Source: CAIWHR01 sp040007035 (GTDB lineage Bacteria > Pseudomonadota > Gammaproteobacteria > Burkholderiales > Casimicrobiaceae). From it: a DNA stretch of 5,221 bases. The DNA lies in NCBI GenBank assembly GCA_040007035.1, contig JBDTVU010000199.1:1-5221 (forward strand), given 5' to 3'. Shown piece after piece: positions 1-5,221 of the stretch. The notes below the pieces were generated by a model that was given only the letters and a program-made list of their open reading frames with translations, was not told the origin of the DNA and did not search any database. The number at the start of each line of letters is the position of its first letter. Within the stretch, counting starts at the first letter, position 1. A program made the position numbers and the translations under genes.

Positions 1-1
1 C

Positions 2-1348
2 ATCGACAACGACGTGCGCGTCGAGAGCGGTTGGCTCGAATCGCTGGTCGCCTGCGCGGACGAGACGGGCGCCGGCATCGTCGGTCCGTTGTATCTCATG
101 GGCGGCGGGGCGCAGCCGACGAAGATCCACATGGCCGGCGGCAAGCTGACCGAGGTTCCGACGGAAGATGGAAAGCTCATCGACGGCGTACACATGTTGT
201 TCGACGCCGATCCCGTGGAGGTCGCCGACAAGCTGTTCCGGCAGCCGTGCGACTTCCTCGAATATCACTGCATGATGATTCGAGGCGAACTCCTGCGCGA
301 CGGGAACCTGCTGGACCCGCGCATCAACTGCGTCCACGAGCACCTCGACACGGCGCTTTCGGTCAAGGAGCTCGGCTACCCGATATTCTTCGAAGCGTCG
401 TCCCGGGTGACCTATCTTGCGTACGACGAATACATGCTCGACGACCTCCCGCTGTTCAGGCATCGCTGGTCGGGCGAGGCCGCCGATGCGAGCATCGACA
501 CGTTCTGCAGGAAGTGGGGCGTCGTGAACGACGATCGCTCGTTCGGGGGCGCCCGGCATTTTCTGGTCAGCCATCGGGCAGAAGTCGACCCGATCCGCGC
601 GCTGCCCGCACCGCCTGCGGACCGGCTGCTGCCGATGCGGCGCGAGGAATTGATGCAGACGCGTTCCGACCTGCTCGACCTCGCCATCGCGCGCGGCTAC
701 GATCAGCAGGAACTGGCCTGGATCGCCAACTGTTACCACATCGCGCTTGTCCTGACCGATGGCGGTTACCGTCCCTGCGGCCGCCCGTTCATCAATCATC
801 TGGCCGGGACGGCGTCGGTCCTAATCCGATACGATTTCCGGACCGAGGTCGTGGGCGCGGGCCTGCTCCACGCGGCGTACACGCACGGCCCATCGCACGA
901 GGCCGGGCCCAAGGCGACCTTGGATCTTCTGTGCGCGGCGCTCGGCGGCGAAGGGAGCGGATTGGAGAAACGGGTGCGCGCCTATACGAAGCGCGGGGCC
1001 GGTGGAGGCGCTCTTGCGTCGCCGCACGCCTCGTCGTCGACGATCTCCGTCGCCGACGCGGAGGTCATCGCGATCACCGCGGCAAACGAAGTGGACATGC
1101 ACCTCAGCGGGGAATTCCGCTATTCCGGTCGACAGGATGGCCTCCAGCCACCGGTGACCGAGCAGATCGCTCGCGCCTGCCGGATTCTCGGCGTCGACGG
1201 TCTTGCCGAAACGCTGGCGGCGGCACAGCGGGAGCAGACCGCGGTGATGCCGGAATTCCTGACCGGAATTCCCTTCAGCTATCGCGTGTCGCCGGACAAG
1301 CAGAGCGCGGTTCGCATCGCGAGCAACGCGGTGTTCGCGCTCGAGTGA
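2..1348 (+). CDS. Glycosyltransferase-like protein with C-terminal HD-like (DUF6817-type) domain, 5' partial
   Basis: The reading frame is open from the left edge and ends at TGA 1346-1348, so the N-terminus is missing. The GTG at 14 is probably an internal Val, because the residues before it (I-D-N-D) continue a typical GT-A motif. Numbering from that Val, residues 1-150 resemble the second half of a family 2 glycosyltransferase: the Asp-containing I-D-N-D-V motif at the edge, G-I-V-G-P at about 20-25, and the late H-E-H-L-D then K-E-L-G-Y pattern at 108-122, which matches the acceptor/base region of GT2 enzymes. Residues about 215-360 form a helical domain with F-I-N-H-L (His262) and L-L-H-A-A-Y (His286). 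This resembles DUF6817, a relative of the RelA/SpoT HD hydrolase fold. The Asp of the HD pair is Ala287. The family role would be sugar transfer to a polysaccharide, protein or lipid; the substrate is unknown. The GT assignment is fairly good. The DUF6817 label is from memory of the family pattern and was not searched. Confidence 0.72.
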   Translation: MDNDVRVESGWLESLVACADETGAGIVGPLYLMGGGAQPTKIHMAGGKLTEVPTEDGKLIDGVHMLFDADPVEVADKLFRQPCDFLEYHCMMIRGELLRDGNLLDPRINCVHEHLDTALSVKELGYPIFFEASSRVTYLAYDEYMLDDLPLFRHRWSGEAADASIDTFCRKWGVVNDDRSFGGARHFLVSHRAEVDPIRALPAPPADRLLPMRREELMQTRSDLLDLAIARGYDQQELAWIANCYHIALVLTDGGYRPCGRPFINHLAGTASVLIRYDFRTEVVGAGLLHAAYTHGPSHEAGPKATLDLLCAALGGEGSGLEKRVRAYTKRGAGGGALASPHASSSTISVADAEVIAITAANEVDMHLSGEFRYSGRQDGLQPPVTEQIARACRILGVDGLAETLAAAQREQTAVMPEFLTGIPFSYRVSPDKQSAVRIASNAVFALE

Positions 1349-1416
1349 CCGGACCGGACCCGGGCATTTCGACCGGATCGGTACCGCCGGCGTCGCGCTC
1401 GACGCGGCCGGAAGCG

Positions 1417-1445
1417 AAAGCGCCGCGGGCGACCGCGGGGCTTTT
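1417..1445 (+). terminator. Likely intrinsic terminator after the glycosyltransferase gene
   Basis: An inverted repeat pairs A-A-A-G-C at 1417-1421 with G-C-T-T-T at 1440-1444, and CCGCGG at 1423-1428 with CCGCGG at 1433-1438. The only stem flaw is a G-G mismatch (1422/1439). The loop is GCGA, a GNRA tetraloop. The T run is short (1442-1445). It lies about 70 bases after the stop codon at 1348. Because the stem is nearly symmetrical with A's on its left, it could also stop leftward transcription from the convergent lipoprotein gene, although only three T's would follow the stem on that strand. Confidence 0.55.
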
Positions 1446-1603
1446 GTTCGTCCGGAGGCCTTGCTGTGCGAACGCCCGGCAACGACCCGGGACGTAAAGC
1501 CACGCAACGCATCACCTCATCCCGTGCAAACGGAGAAAATCACCCCCCCGTTTCCAGGGCGGACGGCGCGACCGGCCAAGTCCGGGGCTTCGCCCGCGGA
1601 TTG

Positions 1604-1933
1604 CTATTTCGTCGGGACGACGACGATGGTGTCGCCGCCGGTCTTGCCTCGGTCGCCTTTGGCGCCTTCAGCACCAGGGGCGCCCGTGGCCCCGGTGTAT
1701 CCCGTTGAGCCGGTATTCCCGGTCGCGCCGGTATTCCCCGTGGCGCCAGTGCTCCCCGTGGCGCCGGTGTCGCCCTTCGGAGCCTGATCGCCCGTCGCGC
1801 CGGTGGCGCCTTGCGGTCCGGCGGGCCCGGGGACGGCCACCACTACGGGTGCGGTCGCGGCCACAGGCGCTCGTTCGCATGCGCTCAGCCCGAACACGGC
1901 CACTGTTGCTGCAAACAATATCGAATATCTCAC
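1604..1933 (-). CDS. Collagen-like (Gly-X-Y repeat) lipoprotein
   Basis: This is a 109-residue protein starting at GTG 1933-1931 and ending at TAG 1606-1604. The start was chosen because AGAGGAA (1945-1939) sits 7 bases before it and because it places a lipoprotein signal exactly at the N-terminus: Arg2, a hydrophobic stretch about 5-16, and the lipobox L-S-A-C with Cys19. A short Ala/Pro/Val linker (20-35) follows. Residues 36-98 make 21 Gly-X-Y triplets, with one Gly replaced by Ala at 51. Thr occupies the third position in 13 of 21 triplets, as in bacterial collagens that lack hydroxyproline, and two K-G-D motifs (about 53-55 and 92-94) are of a type known to stabilise triple helices. The C-terminus is a short non-repeat tail rich in Val. 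Inferred role: a lipid-anchored, trimer-forming surface or periplasmic stalk. No globular head, sortase signal or partner gene is visible, so its function is unknown. A TTG at 2041 would add 36 residues but would bury the signal peptide, so it was rejected. Confidence 0.82.
   Translation of the reverse strand: MRYSILFAATVAVFGLSACERAPVAATAPVVVAVPGPAGPQGATGATGDQAPKGDTGATGSTGATGNTGATGNTGSTGYTGATGAPGAEGAKGDRGKTGGDTIVVVPTK
1691..1780. repeat. 18-bp-period tandem repeat inside the collagen-like gene
   Basis: Imperfect copies of an 18-base unit occur about five times. The core GCCGGTATTCCC is exact at 1709-1720 and 1727-1738, with diverged copies starting at about 1691, 1745 and 1763 (plus strand). 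Eighteen bases encode six residues, that is two Gly-X-Y triplets such as G-A-T-G-N-T on the minus strand. The period is a multiple of three, so gain or loss of a unit would change stalk length without breaking the frame. Confidence 0.75.
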
Positions 1934-2396
1934 GATGGTTCCTCTGAATTGGTTGATGGAAAAGAGCCGCTTGTCGAATTGCTCGGCATCGAAGCCGTGC
2001 GGGCGCGGCTCGATGCCCATCAAGGTGTACACCCGAAACAACGCGGCTTCGGTGCGCCACCGCGCATAGCGCAGTTCATTCCGGCGTTTCGGCCAAGGGG
2101 CGTCCTGCCGGAGGCGACGGGAACCGGTCGCCGAGCGGCCTGGCCCGCATCCTTATGTTTGCCGGGGCACAGTCGGGCCCGGCAATTGCGCGTATCAATG
2201 CAACTCTTCCGCGGGGTTCTCGAGGAAGTCACGCCGGTGATGAGATCCTGCTGGCCGCGGTGATCGCAGCGTCGGCCGGCGGCATTGCGGCACCGCGTGC
2301 CTCTGCCACCCACCCGCGGGCACGCGCTGCGCATGCCCGTCCGCCGGCCCCGGGTTCGCGCCCGGGCAGCCGTACCGGGGCGGGCGTCGTGCCGCC
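1934..2396. other. Divergent intergenic region between the lipoprotein and DUF1003 genes
   Basis: No complete gene is convincing in these 463 bases. Transcription of the two flanking genes must start here in opposite directions, but no good -35/-10 pair was found by eye. Two GC-rich hairpins are visible: GCCGGG at 2161-2166 with CCCGGC at 2178-2183, and CCCGGG at 2349-2354 with CCCGGG at 2361-2366. The second lies 30 bases before the DUF1003 start. Neither is followed by a T run. The part from about 2100 down to 1934, read on the minus strand in the lipoprotein's frame, is open and looks protein-like (see findings). The rest (about 2100-2396) gives only Arg-, Pro- and Ala-rich translations typical of non-coding GC-rich DNA. 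Confidence 0.55.
1939..1945 (-). promoter_or_regulatory. Ribosome binding site of the collagen-like lipoprotein
   Basis: On the minus strand AGAGGAA precedes the GTG at 1933 with 7 bases between GAGG and the start codon. It decides in favour of this GTG over the in-frame TTG at 2041. Confidence 0.7.
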
Positions 2397-2974
2397 ATGT
2401 TTCCCCGACCCGACATGATCAACACGCCTTCCGAACCGCCGGATCCGATCACCCAGAACATCGAATCCATTGCGGCGTTCTACCAACGCGAGGGCCGGAA
2501 AGTCACGCGGTCCCAGTGGATCGTGGAATCCATCAGCAATATCGTGGCGCGGCCGATCTTCCTTGGCTGCATCGTTCTGTTTGTCACGCTTTGGATCCTC
2601 GCCAACGTCGCTGCGCGGCAGATGGGCATGGCGGAGCTCGACCCGCCGCCGTTCTTCTGGCTGGGGGAATTGTCAGTCTGTGGGCGTTGCTGACAACGAC
2701 CGTGGTTCTGATCCGGCAGGAGCGGCTCGCCAAGCTCGAGGAGCGGCGGGAGCATCTGGACCTCCAGGTGAACCTGCTGACCGAGCAAAAGACCACGAAG
2801 CTCATCCATCTGTTTGAAGAGCTGCGACGGGACCTGCCCATGGTCAGGGATCGTCGCGATCCCGAGTCGGAAACCATGCAGCAGCCGACGGACCCGCATC
2901 GGGTCCTCGCCGAGATCGATGAAGTCCGCATCACGGCGGCGCACACGAAACCCGACCCGGAAGCAAAAAAGTAG
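2397..2974 (+). pseudogene. DUF1003 family inner-membrane protein, interrupted by a single-base frameshift
   Basis: Two overlapping frames together make one DUF1003 protein of about 192 residues. The first frame runs from ATG 2397 to residue 90 and then meets TGA at 2691-2693. The rest continues in the -1 frame from about 2668 to TAG 2972-2974. Adding one G to the five-G run at 2663-2667 joins them as F-F-W-L-G-G-I-V-S-L. In the joined protein, residues 20-45 are the N-terminal helix, about 53-72 and 86-106 are two membrane segments flanking the D-P-P-P-F-F-W family motif, and 119-135 hold the family signature H-L-D-L-Q-V-N-L-L-T-E-Q-K. E-E-L-R-R-D-L-P and a charged tail follow. The biochemical role of DUF1003 is not established. 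There is no clear ribosome binding site; ATG 2415 is an alternative start. It is either a real mutation or a homopolymer sequencing error. The intact family signature on both sides favours a very recent or artefactual break. Confidence 0.85.
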
Positions 2975-3021
2975 ATGTCCCGCGAGGTTGGGCCGCCAAT
3001 CGCGTCAACGGTCAGGAAAGC

Positions 3022-4356
3022 CTACGAGGTCACTCCACTTTCCGTGCGCATGAGACAGGCACGCACGCGCGCCGCGAGTTGCGGGATCGAGAACGGCTTG
3101 GTCACGTAGTCGGTTGCGCCGTACTCGAAGCCAGCACGGGTAGTGCCCTCGTCATCCATGGCCGTCAACACGACCACCGGCAGCGCTGCCGTCGCCGGTC
3201 TGGAACGAAGGATCTTGAGCACCTCCAAGCCTCCTTGCACCGGCATCAGCAGGTCCAGCACCAGAAGATCGGGCGTCTGCACCGCGATTGACGCGAGTGC
3301 CTCCTGTCCGCTGGAAGCTTCGATCACGACATGGCCGTCCTGGCTCAAGGCAAGGTTCGCGAGGGCGCGTATGTCAGGGTCGTCATCCACGACCAGGATG
3401 CGGCGGCCGCGCAACGCGTCCCGACCGGAGTGCCGCGGCAGTGGCGCGTCGGCCGAATGCTCGACGCCATGCGGCTCGACGGCCAGATCGAGGCCTTCGT
3501 AGGCGCAGCAGACCCGGACCACGGCACCGAGCTGCTGGGCGTAATCGCGGGCGCGCTTCTCGACCTCCTCGATGAAAGCATCGTCGTGCGCAGGATCGTG
3601 GTGGGTGAGAACGAGCTGCCGCACCGCGGCGGCGGCGGCCAGGTCCACGGCATACTCGTAGGTGCTGTGGCCCCAATTCTTCTTGGATGGATACTCCTCC
3701 GGAGTGTACTGGGCATCGTGAATCACCAGGCCGGCGCCAGCCATGAACAGCGCGTGGCGGCGGTCCCCCACGTGCGCGAAGGACTCGACGTTGGAGCCGC
3801 GGCTGTCGCGCGAAAACGTTTCGGAGAAGGGCTCATGGTCGCACAGGTACACCACGACTGCACCGTCAGCCTCGATGCGGTAGCCCAGCGTCATTGCCGG
3901 GTGATGGAGGTACTGTGCGACGATTCGCGCGCCACCTATCTCGTGCGTCCCCTCTTCCAGCTCGCGAAAGCTGATACTCGCTGGAAGCTGTCCGATCTCG
4001 ACGGGGAAGTAGGTGAACTCCATCTGGCCGGCGAGGACTTCGCGCAGCGAACGTCCGCTGCCTTCCGGGCCGCAGACGGTGATCCGGTTTCCGGGGACGA
4101 AGAGCGGAACGAAGAAGGGGAAGCCCTGGATGTGATCCCAGTGCATGTGGCTGAGCAGGATCGTCGCCGTGATCGGCCCCGAAGTTTGCGCCATGAGCGC
4201 CGCGCCGAGCGCGCGGGCGCCGGTCCCGCAGTCCAATATGAAGCAGGCACCCCCGTTAGTCGTCACTTGCACACACGACGTGTTGCCGCCAAACCGGAGC
4301 GTGCCCGGACCCGGCGTGGCGATCGAACCCCGGGTGCCCCAGAATCGTACTCGCAT
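3022..4356 (-). CDS. Metallo-beta-lactamase-fold hydrolase fused to a response-regulator receiver domain
   Basis: This protein has 444 residues. Residues 1-290 are an MBL-fold enzyme beginning M-R-V-R-F-W-G-T-R-G-S, with G-G-N-T-S-C at 23-28. The metal-binding motif H70-M-H72-W-D74-H75 is intact. Likely further ligands are H152 (followed by L-G-Y-R), D173 (Y-L-C-D) and H252 (L-V-L-T-H). I-H-D-A-Q-Y (212-217) and G-H-S-T (229-232) sit where tRNase Z-like phosphodiesterases have their HEAT and HST motifs, so phosphodiester hydrolysis is the best guess. No tRNA-binding arm is evident and the substrate is unknown. After a linker (about 293-317), residues 318-436 are a complete receiver: acidic pair D324/D325, phospho-acceptor D368, T398 and K420. 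No DNA-binding domain follows. No signal peptide is seen, so it should be cytoplasmic. GGAGG precedes the ATG. It lies 17 bases after the hybrid kinase gene on the same strand, so the two are probably co-transcribed. Confidence 0.88.
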   Translation of the reverse strand: MRVRFWGTRGSIATPGPGTLRFGGNTSCVQVTTNGGACFILDCGTGARALGAALMAQTSGPITATILLSHMHWDHIQGFPFFVPLFVPGNRITVCGPEGSGRSLREVLAGQMEFTYFPVEIGQLPASISFRELEEGTHEIGGARIVAQYLHHPAMTLGYRIEADGAVVVYLCDHEPFSETFSRDSRGSNVESFAHVGDRRHALFMAGAGLVIHDAQYTPEEYPSKKNWGHSTYEYAVDLAAAAAVRQLVLTHHDPAHDDAFIEEVEKRARDYAQQLGAVVRVCCAYEGLDLAVEPHGVEHSADAPLPRHSGRDALRGRRILVVDDDPDIRALANLALSQDGHVVIEASSGQEALASIAVQTPDLLVLDLLMPVQGGLEVLKILRSRPATAALPVVVLTAMDDEGTTRAGFEYGATDYVTKPFSIPQLAARVRACLMRTESGVTS

Positions 4357-4360
4357 ATTT

Positions 4361-4365
4361 CCTCC
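4361..4365 (-). promoter_or_regulatory. Ribosome binding site of the MBL-receiver gene
   Basis: On the minus strand GGAGG lies four bases before ATG 4356-4354, inside the 17-base gap after the kinase stop codon (4376-4374). It fixes the start of the MBL-receiver protein and supports translation from a shared message. Confidence 0.7.
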
Positions 4366-4373
4366 AGTCTCGC

Positions 4374-5221
4374 CTATTCGTACACCACGTGGAGACCGTC
4401 AAGATACCGGACAAGCTCCGCGGCCCCTGCGCGGATTTCCTCGGGTGCACAGCGTTTGGCCGCCTGCTCCAGGGATGCGCCGATCTCCGTAATCCGGTCG
4501 AAGCCGTAGCCGGCGCCGGACCCCTTCATGTTGTGCCCCAGGATGCGAACGTCGTCGTAATTCGATCGTTCCAGCGCCGCGGCGATCGCATCGACGTCGC
4601 GCCGACGCCCCTCGAGAAAACCGGGGACCAGCTCGGCGAGGCCCGAGCCCACCCGGACCAGTCCCATGGCGTGCTCTTCGATGGCGCCGATGAGCGTGGC
4701 CTTTCGGATCGGTTTCGTCAGGTGGACCGTGCAGCCGGCGTCGAGACTCTTGCGGACTTCTTCGGGCAGGGCGTGCGCGGTCAGCGCCAGGATCGGAACC
4801 GGCGTGGCGTGGTTCTCGGTTTCCCATTGGCGGATCCTGCGCGTCGCGGAGTAACCGTCCATGATCGGCATCTGGACGTCCATGAGCACCACGTCGTAGC
4901 TGCCGGAGATGAATCTTTCGAGAGCGACCGCACCGTTGCACGCCACGTCGGCGCTGTATCCGCTGGCGTCCAGATAGGACTGGATCAGCAGCACGTTGTC
5001 CGGGGAATCCTCGGCCAGCAGGATCCGCAGCGACTTCGCGCCCGCCGGGATGCCCCGAGGTTGGGTCGCCGGCCGCTCTGCCGCCGGCGCCGCGCCGCCG
5101 CGCGCTTGCTGGATCACCTCCAGCAGCTCGGCTCGTTTTATCGGTTTCACCAGGTACGCCGCCACTCCCAGCTCGCGGCCGCGGGCGACGTCCCCGGCAC
5201 GGTTGTCCGAAGTGAGCATCA
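4374..5221 (-). CDS. Hybrid histidine kinase/response regulator, C-terminal part (REC-REC-Hpt), 5' partial
   Basis: The frame is open to the right edge and ends at TAG 4376-4374. The ATG at 5219 is inside a receiver domain (M-L-T-S-D is the conserved Thr/Ser strand), so it is not the start. Numbering from that Met, residues 1-40 are the end of one receiver (T3, L-V-K25-P). A Pro/Ala-rich linker runs from 41 to 63. Residues 64-184 are a complete second receiver: E70/D71 acidic pair, phospho-acceptor D114 in L-M-D-V-Q-M-P, T147 and K169-P. Residues about 195-280 form an Hpt domain with H229 in the H-x-x-K-G pattern (K232, G233). This tail is typical of large hybrid kinases of the BarA/ArcB type; the sensor and kinase domains would lie beyond the window. 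The protein passes phosphate from receiver to Hpt and on to a separate receiver. The receiver encoded immediately downstream is the obvious candidate acceptor. It could also be a kinase-less phosphorelay protein, since no catalytic domain is visible here. Confidence 0.85.
   Translation of the reverse strand, partial: MLTSDNRAGDVARGRELGVAAYLVKPIKRAELLEVIQQARGGAAPAAERPATQPRGIPAGAKSLRILLAEDSPDNVLLIQSYLDASGYSADVACNGAVALERFISGSYDVVLMDVQMPIMDGYSATRRIRQWETENHATPVPILALTAHALPEEVRKSLDAGCTVHLTKPIRKATLIGAIEEHAMGLVRVGSGLAELVPGFLEGRRRDVDAIAAALERSNYDDVRILGHNMKGSGAGYGFDRITEIGASLEQAAKRCAPEEIRAGAAELVRYLDGLHVVYE

Noticed and set aside
1390..1405. Perfect 6-bp hairpin GCGTCG/CGACGC after the glycosyltransferase stop
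   Set aside because: No T run follows; the hairpin at 1417-1445 is a better terminator, and short GC stems are expected by chance here.
31..1497. Long plus-strand open frame (488 codons) overlapping the glycosyltransferase in another frame
   Set aside because: The translation is dominated by Arg, Gly and Pro runs, as expected for a shifted frame of GC-rich coding sequence.
821..1507. Minus-strand open frame of 228 codons opposite the end of the glycosyltransferase gene
   Set aside because: It overlaps the HD-like domain on the other strand, has Arg-rich low-quality translation and no recognisable motif.
1584..1597. Hairpin GGGC/GCCC just after the lipoprotein stop as its terminator
   Set aside because: The stem is short and no T run follows on the minus strand, so termination here is not supported.
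1691..1780. Possible CRISPR or other direct-repeat array
   Set aside because: The repeats are contiguous with an 18-base period, have no spacers, and are fully explained by Gly-X-Y coding.
1935..1942. GGAACC on the minus strand as a sigma-E-like -35 element
   Set aside because: It overlaps the ribosome binding site of the lipoprotein and the matching -10 would fall within the coding sequence.
2020..2334. Minus-strand frame of 104 codons in the divergent intergenic region
   Set aside because: Cys- and Arg-rich translation without motifs or a ribosome binding site; the protein-like signal there is in a different frame.
3331..4509. Long plus-strand open frame (392 codons) opposite the MBL-receiver gene
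   Set aside because: It is antisense to a gene with clear motifs in every region, its translation matches no family pattern, and long antisense frames are common in high-GC coding DNA.

Overview
This is a high-GC bacterial window. GC-rich third codon positions, a DUF1003 membrane protein, a hybrid kinase with an Hpt domain and a diderm-style lipoprotein together suggest a Pseudomonadota (proteobacterial) chromosome. The genus cannot be read from the sequence. No tRNA, rRNA, insertion sequence, CRISPR array or phage gene was seen.

Layout. (1) Positions 2-1348, plus strand: the C-terminal part of a glycosyltransferase-like protein that continues into a RelA/SpoT-like HD-fold domain resembling DUF6817. 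It is followed at about 1417-1445 by a hairpin with a short T run, a likely terminator. (2) Positions 1604-1933, minus strand: a small lipoprotein with a collagen-like Gly-X-Y tail, encoded by an 18-bp-period repeat. (3) Positions 1934-2396: a 463-bp divergent intergenic region. The part nearest the lipoprotein reads like coding sequence in the lipoprotein's frame. (4) Positions 2397-2974, plus strand: a DUF1003 inner-membrane protein broken by a one-base frameshift at a run of five G. (5) Positions 3022-5221, minus strand: a signalling pair. The upstream gene, partial at the window edge, is the C-terminus of a hybrid histidine kinase (REC-REC-Hpt). Seventeen bases downstream lies a metallo-beta-lactamase-fold hydrolase with its own C-terminal receiver domain.

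How the genes work together. The clearest functional unit is the minus-strand pair. The kinase ends in an Hpt phosphotransfer domain, and the next gene encodes an enzyme carrying an intact receiver. The simplest reading is a phosphorelay whose output is control of a phosphodiesterase-like hydrolase rather than of transcription. The other three genes are separate units with no evident shared pathway. The most notable points are the MBL-receiver fusion beside its likely phosphodonor, the HD-like domain with altered metal-ligand positions on the glycosyltransferase, and the single-base break in DUF1003.
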